Shown: piece by piece, positions 1 to 10,676 of the stretch
Layout of the letters: each line of letters begins with the position of its first letter
Position numbering within the stretch: the stretch's first letter is position 1
Assembly (NCBI RefSeq): GCF_029542785.1
Contig: NC_083374.1
Span: 673,653 to 737,652 of the forward strand
Reading direction: 5' to 3'
Source: Malassezia japonica
Lineage: Eukaryota; Basidiomycota; Malasseziomycetes; Malasseziales; Malasseziaceae
DNA: 64,000 nucleotides
Notes under the pieces: model-generated
What the model saw: the letters and a program-made list of their open reading frames with translations, nothing else
Told to the model about the DNA's origin: nothing
The model's database searches: none
Position numbers and translations under genes: made by a program

Positions 1-544
1 AAAGCACTGTTCCACGACGCAATTGCGCAGATGCAGGTGGCGACGCGGCGTTATGCCAAGCGCCAGACGTCGTGGATCCGTAACCAGCTCTTGCCGGAAA
101 TCCACCGCGCTCAGGAAAAAGGCGAGGAAGTGTACATCTACGTCCTGGATGCGAGCGACCCCTCGCAATGGGACGACCGCGTGCACAAGCCTGCAGAGGC
201 CATCACACAAGGTACGTTTTACTTCTTATACAGCCTTTCTTGCTCATGAGCCAATGCCTGACCCAGTGTCAGTGTGCCCAGCAGCGACCGAGCTGCTTGC
301 TGGTGCGAAGCGGACGCAAGGCTCTTTGGAGCGCAACCAGATGTACACGTGTGATGTGTGCACGAGCGACCCCGAGCGCCCGTTCCGGGTGCGTGAGAAC
401 GAGCGGGAGAAGCACCTGCAGTCCCGCACGCACCGCTACGCGCTCAAGCGCAGGACACGTCAAACGTGGATTGCCGAGCACAAGGAGCATGGCGAGCAGA
501 CACGCAAAGAACGTGAGGCACAGCGCAAAGAATCTACACAATAG
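1..544 (+). CDS. MOD5: tRNA dimethylallyltransferase, C-terminal part (5' end outside window)
   Basis: This enzyme transfers an isopentenyl group to A37 of tRNAs. Exon 1 (1-211) carries the motif TRRYAKRQTSWIRN typical of the MiaA/Mod5 family. A 55-nt intron (212-266, donor GTACGT, branch CCTGAC, acceptor CCCAG) joins it in phase to exon 2. Exon 2 encodes the C2H2-type zinc finger found only in eukaryotic members (YTCDVC, then EKHLQSRTH). The tail is basic. The catalytic P-loop half lies upstream of the window. The intron is the longest one reconstructed here. The gene converges on the next one with a 17-bp gap between stops. Confidence 0.9.
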   Translation, partial: KHCSTTQLRRCRWRRGVMPSARRRGSVTSSCRKSTALRKKARKCTSTSWMRATPRNGTTACTSLQRPSHKVRFTSYTAFLAHEPMPDPVSVCPAATELLAGAKRTQGSLERNQMYTCDVCTSDPERPFRVRENEREKHLQSRTHRYALKRRTRQTWIAEHKEHGEQTRKEREAQRKESTQ

Positions 545-561
545 CTACGAGCCTTTTCAAG

Positions 562-1260
562 CTAGATATTCGCCATAGACACACAACAGGCCAAGTCGCA
601 GCCGAGGCTGCATGCATACCCTACAATACTTTGAATCGCATACGACTTTTGCTGCAGCAGTTCCAAGCACGTCCTGTGCTGCCACTGTTCTTCTTCCATC
701 GCTTGCACCAGCTCCATGTCGAGACGAGATACGGATTGGACCACCTTGTTTAGCTCGCCCCACGCATCAAACAGGCAGGTGTGGCGGCGCGTGTAGATCT
801 TGTTGTGCAGGACGCGCATCGAGTACTTGCACCCATGTACATCGGCCTGTAGGGTATCCACAAAGAAGGCTTCGTGCTTGATGCTGGTGGTGATATCTTG
901 CTCTCGCAATTCAATGTAGTAGAGCGCCGTACGTAGCACTTCATTGACGTAGTGCAAGCGGTGCGAGCATGGTTGATTGCATTCATCGGTATCTTCGTTT
1001 GTTTCCTCGGCATCTTTGGCATGTAGGACGTTTGGGGCGGTCAAAGACATGACCGAGACACGCGCATGACCAAGGACCCTGTCCATCTGCCTGATTTCAT
1101 CCATGCGTTCGTCAAAAGCGTGCTGGAGTTGGATTTTTTTGGTGGCATTCCTGTTGCGGAGGACTCGGCATCGAACGTGAATATCCTGACACCATTCCTT
1201 GATCTCCCCACAGCACGAGTCGTCCACAATACACACAATGGCAGGGTCCGACATTTCCAT
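562..1260 (-). CDS. hypothetical protein, 232 aa, probably helical
   Basis: A single uninterrupted frame of 232 codons. I do not recognise the family. The protein is rich in Cys, Glu, Gln and charged residues, and its central and C-terminal parts look like long amphipathic helices (for example MDEIRQMDRVL, and the segment around ELVQAMEEEQWQHRTCLELL). No signal peptide or membrane segment is visible. It lies between convergent MOD5 and tandem ATG3. A coiled-coil structural role is possible but unsupported. The start used is the first ATG; a later start at a nearby Met is possible. Confidence 0.6.
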   Translation of the reverse strand: MEMSDPAIVCIVDDSCCGEIKEWCQDIHVRCRVLRNRNATKKIQLQHAFDERMDEIRQMDRVLGHARVSVMSLTAPNVLHAKDAEETNEDTDECNQPCSHRLHYVNEVLRTALYYIELREQDITTSIKHEAFFVDTLQADVHGCKYSMRVLHNKIYTRRHTCLFDAWGELNKVVQSVSRLDMELVQAMEEEQWQHRTCLELLQQKSYAIQSIVGYACSLGCDLACCVSMANI

Positions 1261-1546
1261 AGCAGGAGAAAGAAATGGGTGCCGCGCTCGCTCTGCCGCG
1301 TTTTTTAAAACAGCACGACGTAGGCCGTGCTTGCCGTGCTCGCTTTCGAGCGCATAGAACCTACAGAGAGCAGTGAGTCCCTTGCCGCACCCCCGCTTGC
1401 GGGGCAGTCTATGCGTACCTCGCCGGAAAAGGGGCGTGCACGGTCCTCATCCAATGCAACACTTTCGTGCATAAGTAAGCACCTTGCAGGACCCTGCTTT
1501 TTTGTGTCGACACCACATCACCAACTTTGTCCTTTGTCCTACGTAC

Positions 1547-2864
1547 CTATACAGCCTGTGTCGCGTCAATTTCAATCGTGGGCACAATGCTGGCCATAAA
1601 CTTGAGGAAAATGACCAAGTACTGATCCACGCGTACACCCCCCGTATCCTGGGGCGGCGTGGCCTTGGCCGTGCCCCATACACGACGCAGCGCGCTTGTC
1701 CACGGCGCCTGGTCCTTGTCGTTGGTTGTGTCGAGGGGTGGGCTATCCGGGGGCGAGTCCTGTTCACGGTACTGCCCGCTGTCATTCATGCGCTGGATCA
1801 TCTTGCGCATCATGCTCGCATGTTTGCACGGGTGGATACTGGCGACATGCACCGACAGGTTGCGGGGCGAATGTGGTGCTTCGCTGCGTGATGCAAGTAG
1901 GCTATCCATCGCCCCTGCACCGGGGCTGCCGTGGGGAAACGGCTCGATGGTTACCGTCTTGAAGGCATAGTCTGAAGCCACATCCTCAAAGATCTGGTTC
2001 GGCTGCAGCGGCAGCCCATTCTCGTCGTATCCGATGAGCCACATACGGGGCGTCTGATAGTACTTGTCGTACGTGATCATGCAATCGTAGGTCCGTACAG
2101 CAACGAGGGGTGAGGAGTGAGGCGAATGCAGTGGCCCGAGACTGTCGCCCAAGGAGGGATTGAACTGGGCAGGGTCCTCCTTCTCTTGGAGTCCTTGCGC
2201 AAAGCCGCTCAGGCCGTCGGCGTCTTCAAATTCGTCAAAATCGGGGATGCTGCCGACGCCATTGGACACCGGCGCTTGAAAACTGCTTCTCCGCGAGCTT
2301 GCGCGGCTCTCGCTCAGCGAAAACTTGGCCAAGCGATTGGACAGCTCGCGGTGCGGCGGGTCGTCCAAAGTTGACTGCCGTGTCGACCGTGGCGAGCGGG
2401 CAGCGAATGGATCGTCTGGGTGAGATGCAGCACGTACTTCCGGTATGCGTCAGGATCCAGTCCTCGCTATCGTCTGCATCGCCTTCCAAGTGCAGCACCT
2501 GCTCGGTATCGTCCGAGGTTCCTCCAAATCTGCGCGCCTCGCGCTCCAAGCGCGATAGACTCGTGGTGCTGCTGGGCGACGATATCAGACGGCTGCGCCG
2601 TCTCTTTTCGCGCAGTTGACTCACACGTCGAAAACACGGCACACCTTTGCTTATGAGGAACTGTTTGTCTTTGGGAAGGTACTCGCGCGCCTTGGACGAC
2701 TCGCCCGCCGACCACTGCCACGTAGGGAACTTGTACGACAAGAAGTCGCCCGCAGCGACGAATTCCTCCGGCGTGATACGCCCATGCTCCTTAAACTTGG
2801 ATTCCCGTAGGACGGGCGCGAGATAGTCGCGCACCGCCCAGAACCGGGTCTGCACCGCATTCAT
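1547..2864 (-). CDS. ATG3: autophagy E2-like enzyme Atg3
   Basis: Atg3 conjugates Atg8 to phosphatidylethanolamine during autophagosome formation. The start at 2864 gives the conserved N-terminus ([18 protein letters not shown], then [13 protein letters not shown] and FPTWQW). A 22-nt intron (2416-2437) follows the conserved EDWILTHT segment, and the joined protein is 431 aa. The E2 half contains [17 protein letters not shown] and the catalytic HPCKHA motif, with the active cysteine near residue 339. The C-terminus ([13 protein letters not shown]) is typical. It is longer than yeast Atg3 because of low-complexity Ser/Asp-rich inserts in the flexible region and after the catalytic site. It lies head-to-tail 53 bp behind LYS4. 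Confidence 0.95.
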
Positions 2865-2917
2865 GCTGGTGGTCCAAGCGGAATAACGCCATTGTGTACG
2901 AATGTGGAGTCCACGTG

Positions 2918-5122
2918 CTACAAACGCTCGGCTACCCAATTCTCCATGCCGCCAGCGACATAGATCTCCTGGATGGAGCGGCCAATGCCAGCAGGGCGCG
3001 TCGTGTACTTGGACACGGTGCCGTTCGCATGGCGCAGCTCCACCTCACCGGTACGGCTGTCGAGGCGGAGCGAGGCGCCGTCGAGCAGCACGCTAATCTC
3101 GCCCTCCTTCTTGCTGCCTTGGCCACGTACGCCGTCGCGACCAAACTCGGTCGTGAGGTCCTCGACCAGTTCGGGGCACTGCAGGCAGATTAGGCCGTTA
3201 TTGATGGCATTGCGCTTGAACACGTCGCTGAACGAGCCGGCAAGTACAACAGGCACACCCGCGTACTTCAGCGCCGTAGCGGCTTGCTCACGCGACGAGC
3301 CCGTGCCAAAGTTGTAGCCCGACACGAGCACTACGCCAGGCTGCGAGTTGGGTTGCGTGGCCTCGTTCAAGAGGCGCTTGCGTTCCTGCGCGACGACGCC
3401 GGCAAATGCAGGGTCGTAGTTCTCCATCACCACCTCGGCTTGCTTCTCAGGCGTAATGTCGTCCTGGTAGGTATATTTGCCGGGGTAGAGCGCGTCGGTG
3501 TTGAGGTTGTCCTGCGGCGCAAAGATGAGCGTGCCCGAGAACGACTCGGGGAATGCGGGGTCCAGCGTCGTGGTCGGCGCAGCAGCCGCGGGCGCAGCGG
3601 GCGCCGCCGGCGTGTCGACCACGCTCAGCGTCGGCGTCGCGGGCTCGGTGGGGGGGCGCAGCGACTCGGGCGCGCAGATGCGACCCTCGGCGGCGCTCGC
3701 AGCGACGACCGAGGGCGATGCAAGGTAGGCGAGGGCGTTCGGGCTGCCCATGCGACCCTTGTAGTTGCGGTTCGTGGCAGAAATGCCCACCTCGCCATCT
3801 TCGAGCAGACCAACACCGAGGCCAATGCAAGGGCCGCAGCCGGCGGGCAGGGGACGCGCACCGGCCGCAAGGAGCGCACCCCAGTCGCCCGAGTTCTCCG
3901 CCTCTTGCTGCGCGATGGACGAGGCAGCGCCGAGATAGAACTCTACTCCCGGCGCCACTTTGCGACCCTTGAGGACGGCAGCCGCGGCGGCAATGTCGGA
4001 CGCGCGCGAGTTGACGCACGACACGAGGTATGCCTTTTGGATAGGAATGTTTTGCTTCTCGAGCTCGGCGAGCGGCGTCGAGACCTTGACACTGTTCGGG
4101 CCCGAGACATGGGGCGACAGCGTGCTGAGGTCCAGACGCAGGTGCTTGGTGTACACTGCGTCCGGGTCCGACGCAAAGCGCTCGCGCTCCAGCTCCGCGA
4201 GACGGTTCCAGTTCAGACGCGGGTGCGTGTCGGAGCGCTTCGGCGCACTGCCAACGTGAAAGCTGAGCTTGTCCATCTTGCGCAGCAGCTGCTCGTACCA
4301 CGACAAGGTCGTGTCGTCTACAGGGAACACGCCGGCCAGTGCACCCCACTCGGTGGTCATGTTGGAGATCGCGAGACGCTCGTCAACAGACAGCGCCGAG
4401 ACGCCCGAGCCGGTAAACTCGATCGCGCCGTTCAGCACTTCGTCCTTGTTAAAGTAGCCACACAGCGCCACGATCACGTCCTTGCCGGTAACGCCAGGGC
4501 GCAGCGCACCAGTGAGCTCGACCTTGATCATGGGCGGGATCTGCCACCAGGTCTTGCCTGTCGCCCAGATCGCAGCAGCGTCCGTGCGGACGATCGGCGT
4601 GCCGACAGCGCCCACACCGCCATACATGTTCGAGTGTGAGTCAGAGGCGACGACCAGAGACTGGGGGAACGCATATCCCTCTTCCACGAGCACCTGGTGG
4701 CCAATGCCACGGCCGGCGGGGTAAAAGTCGACACCCTTTTCGCGCGCAAAGGCCTCGATGCGGCTGTACTTTTCGAGGTTCTTGGTGCTCTTGTTCTGCA
4801 CGTCGTGGTCCAGCGTGAACACGACCTGGTCTGTGTTGCGGATCTGCGTCGCGCCGATCGACTTGAACTTGCTAATGACCGGTCCGGTGTTGTCGTGCGT
4901 CATGACCGTCGCCGGCTCGATGGAGACATAATCGCCCGACTTGACCTTCACGGTGGGGTCCCAGTCAACAGCGTACTTTTGAACGACCTTTTCAATGTAG
5001 GATTGCGGTGTGCCCTTTGCAGCATTGGCAAAGCCGCGCACGGAGCGTGCCTGCATGCCCCGCACACTACGCAAGAACATTAGCATGGCAAAATCGTTCA
5101 AGGCGCTCCGGCGCGTGGGCAT
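2918..5122 (-). CDS. LYS4: homoaconitase, mitochondrial (lysine biosynthesis)
   Basis: A [4Fe-4S] aconitase-superfamily enzyme of 734 aa that converts homocitrate to homoisocitrate in the fungal alpha-aminoadipate route to lysine. The N-terminus is a probable mitochondrial presequence rich in Arg, Ala and Ser. Conserved elements are [29 protein letters not shown] and the cluster-binding CGPCIGLG. The swivel domain near the C-terminus carries [17 protein letters not shown] Pro/Ala-rich linker (about residues 505-530) joins the catalytic core to the swivel. Length fits the family. It is transcribed divergently from ILV5 with 102 bp between starts, so two amino-acid biosynthesis genes share one short promoter. 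Confidence 0.95.
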   Translation of the reverse strand: MPTRRSALNDFAMLMFLRSVRGMQARSVRGFANAAKGTPQSYIEKVVQKYAVDWDPTVKVKSGDYVSIEPATVMTHDNTGPVISKFKSIGATQIRNTDQVVFTLDHDVQNKSTKNLEKYSRIEAFAREKGVDFYPAGRGIGHQVLVEEGYAFPQSLVVASDSHSNMYGGVGAVGTPIVRTDAAAIWATGKTWWQIPPMIKVELTGALRPGVTGKDVIVALCGYFNKDEVLNGAIEFTGSGVSALSVDERLAISNMTTEWGALAGVFPVDDTTLSWYEQLLRKMDKLSFHVGSAPKRSDTHPRLNWNRLAELERERFASDPDAVYTKHLRLDLSTLSPHVSGPNSVKVSTPLAELEKQNIPIQKAYLVSCVNSRASDIAAAAAVLKGRKVAPGVEFYLGAASSIAQQEAENSGDWGALLAAGARPLPAGCGPCIGLGVGLLEDGEVGISATNRNYKGRMGSPNALAYLASPSVVAASAAEGRICAPESLRPPTEPATPTLSVVDTPAAPAAPAAAAPTTTLDPAFPESFSGTLIFAPQDNLNTDALYPGKYTYQDDITPEKQAEVVMENYDPAFAGVVAQERKRLLNEATQPNSQPGVVLVSGYNFGTGSSREQAATALKYAGVPVVLAGSFSDVFKRNAINNGLICLQCPELVEDLTTEFGRDGVRGQGSKKEGEISVLLDGASLRLDSRTGEVELRHANGTVSKYTTRPAGIGRSIQEIYVAGGMENWVAERL

Positions 5123-5224
5123 TGGGTTATTTGTCAGCGTCGGCCGTGACTCATTATCTTCGGCCGAGAGAGAAACGCCGAAGTCCGGCTCCGCTGCGCT
5201 TTTCGGATCTTCTTATCCCCTACA

Positions 5225-6424
5225 ATGCGTGCTTGTGCTATCCCCCGCAACGGCCTGCGCGCCGCTACGCGCGCCGCTTCGCGCCAGACCCCCGCCCGCT
5301 CCATGAGCGTTCTTGCCGCTCGTGCCCCGCGCCCGGCTACTGCCCGCACCGCCGCTGTGCCCGCCATGGTCCGCGGCTACAAGACGCTTGACTTTGCCGG
5401 CACCCCCGAGAAGGTGTACGAGCGTGCTGACTGGCCCCTCGAGAAGCTCCAGGACTACTTCAAGAACGACACCTTCGCTCTGCTCGGCTACGGTTCGCAG
5501 GGTCACGGTCAGGGTCTCAACCTCCGTGACAACGGCCTGAACGTCATCATCGGTGTCCGCAAGGACGGCGAGTCCTGGCGCCAGGCGCAAGAGGACGGTT
5601 GGGTCCCGGGAAAGAACCTCTTCAGCGTTGAGGAGGCTGCTACCAAGGGTACCATCCTCATGAACCTCCTCTCGGACGCGGCCCAGACCTCGACCTGGTC
5701 CGAGCTGCAGAAGTTCGTCACCAAGGGCAAGACTCTCTACTTCTCGCACGGTTTCTCGATCGTGTACAAGGACCAGACCGGCGTCGTCCCCCCTAAGGAC
5801 GTCGACGTGATCCTCTGTGCCCCTAAGGGTTCGGGCCGCACCGTCCGCACCCTCTTCAAGGAGGGCCGTGGTATCAACTCCTCCGTCGCCGTCTTCCAGG
5901 ACGTGACCGGCAAGGCCCTCGAGAAGGCCGTTGCCATGGGCATTGCCGTCGGCTCGGGCTACGTCTATGAGACCACCTTTGAGAAGGAGGTGTACTCGGA
6001 CCTGTACGGTGAGCGTGGCTGCCTCATGGGCGGTATCCAGGGTATGTTCAAGGCCCAGTACGACGTGCTCCGTGCCAACGGCCACTCGCCGTCGGAGGCT
6101 TTCAACGAGACCTGCGAGGAGGCCCTTGAGTCGCTCTACCCGCTTGTTGCCCAGAACGGTATGGACTACATGTACAAGGCCTGCTCGACCACCGCCCGCC
6201 GCGGTGCCCTGGACTGGGCCCCCGAGTTCGAGAAGGCCTGCAAGCCCGTGTTTGAGCGCCTTTACCAGTCGGTTCGCGACGGTAGCGAGACTCGCCGCAC
6301 CCTCGAGTTCGCTTCGCGCCCTACCTACCGCAAGGACTTTGACAAGGAGACGGACGCCATCGCCGACCAGGAAATGTGGCGCGTCGGCCACGTTGTCCGT
6401 AGCCTGCGCCCCAACCGCAAGTAA
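5225..6424 (+). CDS. ILV5: ketol-acid reductoisomerase, mitochondrial
   Basis: The second step of valine and isoleucine synthesis: an NADPH- and Mg-dependent alkyl migration plus reduction. The protein is 399 aa with no intron. It starts with an Arg/Ala-rich mitochondrial presequence (about 50 residues), followed by the Rossmann motif GYGSQGHGQGLNLRDNG and the NADP-specifying GVRKDGESW. The C-terminal knotted domain is complete (around GCLMGGIQGMFKAQYD and NEACEEALES-like sequence). Third codon positions are strongly C/G-biased, as expected of a highly expressed gene. This also produces long antisense open frames, which I do not treat as genes. Downstream lies the AT-rich island. Confidence 0.96.
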   Translation: MRACAIPRNGLRAATRAASRQTPARSMSVLAARAPRPATARTAAVPAMVRGYKTLDFAGTPEKVYERADWPLEKLQDYFKNDTFALLGYGSQGHGQGLNLRDNGLNVIIGVRKDGESWRQAQEDGWVPGKNLFSVEEAATKGTILMNLLSDAAQTSTWSELQKFVTKGKTLYFSHGFSIVYKDQTGVVPPKDVDVILCAPKGSGRTVRTLFKEGRGINSSVAVFQDVTGKALEKAVAMGIAVGSGYVYETTFEKEVYSDLYGERGCLMGGIQGMFKAQYDVLRANGHSPSEAFNETCEEALESLYPLVAQNGMDYMYKACSTTARRGALDWAPEFEKACKPVFERLYQSVRDGSETRRTLEFASRPTYRKDFDKETDAIADQEMWRVGHVVRSLRPNRK

Positions 6425-8407
6425 ATGCGCGGCGAGCGATAGAATCTGATAAATGCACGTGTCGTATAGGCAAAAATCGCAGATTAACATAAACATAATT
6501 TAGGCATGCGGGGAAAGAATAATTTAGACACCAGGCAGTACGCAGCTTTACAGTGTGGGGGGTGATGGTGCAATGTCTTGATTATGGGGTAGAAGCGCTT
6601 GCGATTTCTATTCAATTTCTTCTTCCCCTTCAATCCAGTGCTAGAGTGCGTTAACAATATCGCCACTATCCCTTTAGTATTTCTACATGCATCCAGAGAG
6701 TATTTGTAGATGTCGAAGGTTAGCAAATGTCACTTTATGCACCGTAAGGGGAACACGAAGCAAGTTACTCTGGTTTGGAACAAAAATGGCTTCCAAGTTT
6801 TGTCTGTAATTCCTCGCTTAGAGATACCACCGTAGCAAGCATTCCAATGATTTCCTTTGTTGGCTTTTTAACACACCCAGTGCTGTTGGTCAAGGTCGCT
6901 TCGTTACAGTCGCTTACATCAAGCAAGAACTCAATGCATCCCAATTGAGATTTTTATAGACTTCCATAACACTTCCATTTTGTTGATTGTTTGAAGGAGA
7001 CAGTGAATAACTCTAAGTTCAGAAGGAAGACTGCCACAAGCATTTGTTATGATGGACTGGAGTTCATTAGGCGCATTACCATCTCAAGCTGCATCGATGA
7101 GTTCAGAACCAACGCTGGAGGCCTCTTCAAAGCAAGCTTCTTTCTTTGGCATCGCAGTGTGGCTGTTCTTTACGCTGTATACGGCATCCGGGGAGCTTTG
7201 GACCAATAGTAACCCGTCAAAACCAGTCTTAAATGCAAGGTCCCGCCTGGATTTCCCCGTGAGCGTCACAGTCAGGATTGAGCGGTTATTGAATTTCATT
7301 TCTAAAGAAATCCGCAATGGCGTAACTTCTTCGTGGTTACATTCTACCAAATGTTTTCCAGCACAGGAGGCTCATTGCAACTATCCTGCACCATTTCCAT
7401 ATCTGTAGAGGATACCTTGGTTGGCAGCCTATATATTGCGTTCGTTTTGGGCTGTGTGTTTTTATTTTATTTTATTTTTCCTCCAGAACTATCTACCTAT
7501 CCCACTTCTGACATTAAGAAACACTTGATAATCTAGCTGATGTCTATAATTCTTGTCTTGTCAGTCTCTCCAGCCTGTTTTATCACTTCGATGGAGCATT
7601 GTTCAAAGTCGAAGGAGTTCTTGTAATAACACTTCCGTCAATAATGGACCGACATACATAAAAATTAAAACCGGATTTAATTTCCTAGCATTGTGGTTCA
7701 GCCATACTTGAGGAAAATAGAGCAAGAGGAAGATTATAGGTGGGGTGAGGGAGAGGAGTAACGGGGGGGGGGGCAGTATATATAGGTTTGATTTTTGTCG
7801 TTCGTTTTGGGGATGTGGGGTGCCTACATGTAATCATCAATATGAATCTTGTTACATTTTAGGTGTGGCACTGTCTCGAGCATGTGACGATAGTGCTGCG
7901 ATGAGATTGATGACAGGCACACAAACTCTTCGAAAATTACAAAACCCAAGACGGCTACCATTTTTAAGGGTGGTTTACTTTTAGGATCCTCAGTACTTAG
8001 AACAAATTGTACTATACCCCTGCTTTGGTTCTTATCTTGAATATAAATGTATATCATTTTCTACTTTAAAGTGTTGTGACAACCCCCTCTGCTGAGCGCC
8101 ATTTAACTGAGCGTGTTGCACTATGTAAAGTGGGAATCAGTATGAGAAATTTAGAATCGATCGGCTATTGAACAGCTTTGCATACCTCTATTGTTCGATA
8201 TAAACAGCAGTTTCGAATGCCATCCAATGAAGGGTTCACTAGTGATCGATGTGCGTTGGATAACGCGACGAGCAAAGTCCACGTGGCTGCTGCTACCATT
8301 TTGCGCGCCACGTGGGAGTTCGACTCCATTCTTGAAAATAGTCCGAATTATTCGTTTTCGCACCATAACGAAACAACGATCTATAGGCCTCCACATTGAC
8401 CAGCACG
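6425..8407. other. AT-rich gene-free island; candidate centromere core
   Basis: Almost 2 kb without a convincing gene, in a window where gaps are usually under 100 bp. Composition is visibly AT-richer than the flanks, most of all around 7430-7700 with T-runs near 7460-7490 and A-rich tracts near 7655-7680. A run of G and an orphan TATATATA lie near 7762-7784, but the next ATG is followed directly by TAA. Short open frames exist on both strands around 7050-7410 without recognisable domains. Malassezia centromeres are described as short AT-rich, transcript-poor cores between genes; identity here is inferred from composition alone. Confidence 0.45.
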
Positions 8408-9481
8408 CTATGGCTTGGGGTGCATTTCCCTATACAGCTGCAATGGCTGCTGGCGCCTGCCCACGTAATGCGCGGTAGTATTGTGTTCAACGACCCATGC
8501 ATTAACCTTGCCGTATGCAACAGATGAAAGAGCAGACTTCATGACAATCGCGCTTTGGGCACCGCCATAAGCCTTGCTTATACCCGTGTCAATGACCAAA
8601 ATCTTGTCGTCCTTGCACCGCCTTCGGATCCCGGAAAAGTGAGGTGTATGTCCCATTACCATCCGATAAGACCCGAGGCCGTGCAAGGCATCCTGCACCA
8701 AAGCACATGCAGTAGTCTCGTCGTCTGTAGCGTACCCACGGTACCAAAACGGTCCATCGGAGCTCCATAGCGCAAGCTCTGGCTTGGTAATGTTGTTCGG
8801 TAGGTCATACTCTTCGGAAGGGCTTGACAGAGCCTTGAGAAGGAGCGAATGTCCAAGGTCATTGATGGCGTCTGTACCGATATTGGCCCAGTGAGGCGTA
8901 ATTCCGCCGTGAACAAAAGTAATTGAGCTGTTTGTTACCCAGTCGTCAACAATGCCACGCGCAGCCTTTGGAAGGAGTGCGACATTTGCCGTCACATTGT
9001 AATAGTCGAGCCATTCCTTTCCAAGCCACCCATCAATCGACATGGCCCGGCGGCGTCCCGCTTCGCCACCGAACGAATCAATGTCACCATTAGTAACATA
9101 GCGCCAGTCGTGCAAAGCATTCATCATTTCATGGTTGCCCAGCAAGTTAATGACTTGTCCGCCTGCCTTGGCGCTCTGTTCGCGCAGCGACTGGTACAAC
9201 GTGTACAACTTGATCGTGTCATCACCACGATCAACTGTGTCACCTGTGCTCACCAGGATATCCTTCCCAGCGATCCACTTGGTCGAGTCTGGTGCAATGA
9301 CACCTGTGTTGCGCAGGACGGCAAGTGCGTGGTCATAGTCGCCATGAAGATCTGCGACGCCAATGATGCGACGCTCAAACAACAGCGTCTCTTTATTCTC
9401 CGTCGAAGATGGAGCAAGCAGCCAAAAATAGGCGCCGACTAGCACCACAGCCAGCGCACCGATCCGGCGCAAGGAAGGCAT
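8408..9481 (-). CDS. calcineurin-like (Shelph-type) metallophosphoesterase, copy 1
   Basis: A 357-aa protein with one N-terminal hydrophobic segment (about residues 8-24), probably a signal anchor, followed by a PPP-like metallophosphatase domain. The metal and phosphate ligands are in order: VADLHGDYDHAL, STGDTVDRGDD, LLGNHEMMN, VHGGITPHW and MGHTPHFSGI. The pattern resembles Shewanella-like protein phosphatases more than PP1/PP2A. The substrate is unknown, and the anchor suggests action in the secretory route or at the cell surface. It is a tandem paralogue of the next gene, separated by 27 bp that include a CCTCCAC element. Confidence 0.85.
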   Translation of the reverse strand: MPSLRRIGALAVVLVGAYFWLLAPSSTENKETLLFERRIIGVADLHGDYDHALAVLRNTGVIAPDSTKWIAGKDILVSTGDTVDRGDDTIKLYTLYQSLREQSAKAGGQVINLLGNHEMMNALHDWRYVTNGDIDSFGGEAGRRRAMSIDGWLGKEWLDYYNVTANVALLPKAARGIVDDWVTNSSITFVHGGITPHWANIGTDAINDLGHSLLLKALSSPSEEYDLPNNITKPELALWSSDGPFWYRGYATDDETTACALVQDALHGLGSYRMVMGHTPHFSGIRRRCKDDKILVIDTGISKAYGGAQSAIVMKSALSSVAYGKVNAWVVEHNTTAHYVGRRQQPLQLYREMHPKP

Positions 9482-9500
9482 AGACGGTCCGAGCGGTGAA

Positions 9501-9507
9501 CCTCCAC
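9501..9507. promoter_or_regulatory. GTGGAGG/CCTCCAC element
   Basis: This heptamer recurs near many start codons in this window. Here it lies 20 bp upstream of the first phosphoesterase ATG, inside the 27-bp gap between the two paralogues. Confidence 0.4.
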
Positions 9508-9508
9508 A

Positions 9509-10606
9509 TTACAAACCGAACCAGCTACGGAGTCCTTGGTCAGCCGGCTTCTTCCAAGGATGGACGTAATAAACCCTGTTGAGCACTCTTGCTGGTTCAC
9601 CCAGTTGGTGTGCACTAATACGGTGGTATGCTGCCCAGTACCTGTCATAAACCTTGGATCCATCATTGGACTGGGTCCATCCGGCGCCTAACTCGGACTC
9701 GAACACAAGCGCGCTCTGTTTTCCTCCATAGACACTGCTGATCCCCGTGTCAATGAGGATTCCAGTGCCGTTACAGCGCTTGACGATGCCGTCCATCTGG
9801 GGAGTGTGTCCCATGACCATATGATCATATCCCAGCGTGTCGAGCGCAGTCTTTATGGTAGGACAAGCCGTTTCGTTCTTCTCCAGGGCGTAGCCGCGGT
9901 ACCGAAAGGGCCCGCTTCTCTCCCATAACGAGCGCTCCTCGTCAGTGGTATTGGCTGGTAGCGCTCCCGATGAATTAGGGTCTGCAAGCGCTTTGGAGAG
10001 CAAGGAGTGACCCAGCGCATTGATAGTGTCCGTACCAATGGCAGCCCACTCGGGCGTGATTCCTCCGTGGACAAAGACCGCCGCGTCCATAGGGCCGTAT
10101 TTGCATGCCTCCTTCGGAAGCAGCCGGACTGAAGCGGTGACATTATAATGGTGAAGCCATTCTTTACCCAGCCATCCGTCGGTGGAGATAGCCTTGCGGC
10201 GCGCCTCGGCGCCTCCAAATGATTCAATGTCACCCGGCGCAACGTAGCTCCAGTCGTGCATAGCATTCATCATTTCATGGTTGCCGAGGAGCGTGATCAC
10301 CTGACCACCCATCTTGGCGCTCTGCTCGCGGAGCGACTGGAAGAGCTGGTATACTTTGACGGTATCATTTCCACGATCGACTGTATCGCCTGTGCTGACG
10401 AGAATGTCTTTCCCTGCGATCCAATCTGTGGTGTTCGTCCCGATGATGTCCGTGTGACGGAGGATTGCGAGAGCATGGTCGTAGTCACCGTGCAAGTCTC
10501 CAATTGCGACAATGCGACGCGCGAAATGCGGATCGGGCGTGCGCTCGACAAAGTATATGCCGAGCAGCACGATCGCTAAAGTCACTACGGACCCGAGCAG
10601 GGTCAT
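9509..10606 (-). CDS. calcineurin-like (Shelph-type) metallophosphoesterase, copy 2
   Basis: A tandem paralogue of the preceding gene, with the same ligand order (IGDLHGDYDHAL, STGDTVDRGND, LLGNHEMMN, VHGGITPEW, MGHTPQMDGI). I place the start at 10606, giving 365 aa, because the protein then begins with a clean hydrophobic anchor (MTLLGSVVTLAIVLLGIYF) and leaves 70 bp to divergent LSM5. Frames further upstream would run into LSM5. The C-terminal extension is longer than in copy 1 and contains a Trp/Tyr-rich stretch. The two copies share long identical blocks, so the duplication is clear but not very recent. Confidence 0.85.
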   Translation of the reverse strand: MTLLGSVVTLAIVLLGIYFVERTPDPHFARRIVAIGDLHGDYDHALAILRHTDIIGTNTTDWIAGKDILVSTGDTVDRGNDTVKVYQLFQSLREQSAKMGGQVITLLGNHEMMNAMHDWSYVAPGDIESFGGAEARRKAISTDGWLGKEWLHHYNVTASVRLLPKEACKYGPMDAAVFVHGGITPEWAAIGTDTINALGHSLLSKALADPNSSGALPANTTDEERSLWERSGPFRYRGYALEKNETACPTIKTALDTLGYDHMVMGHTPQMDGIVKRCNGTGILIDTGISSVYGGKQSALVFESELGAGWTQSNDGSKVYDRYWAAYHRISAHQLGEPARVLNRVYYVHPWKKPADQGLRSWFGL

Positions 10607-10676
10607 GGGGGTCTGAGCGCGGACACACACCTCCATCACATCTCCACTTTGCAGTGCACACCTCCATTCATACACG

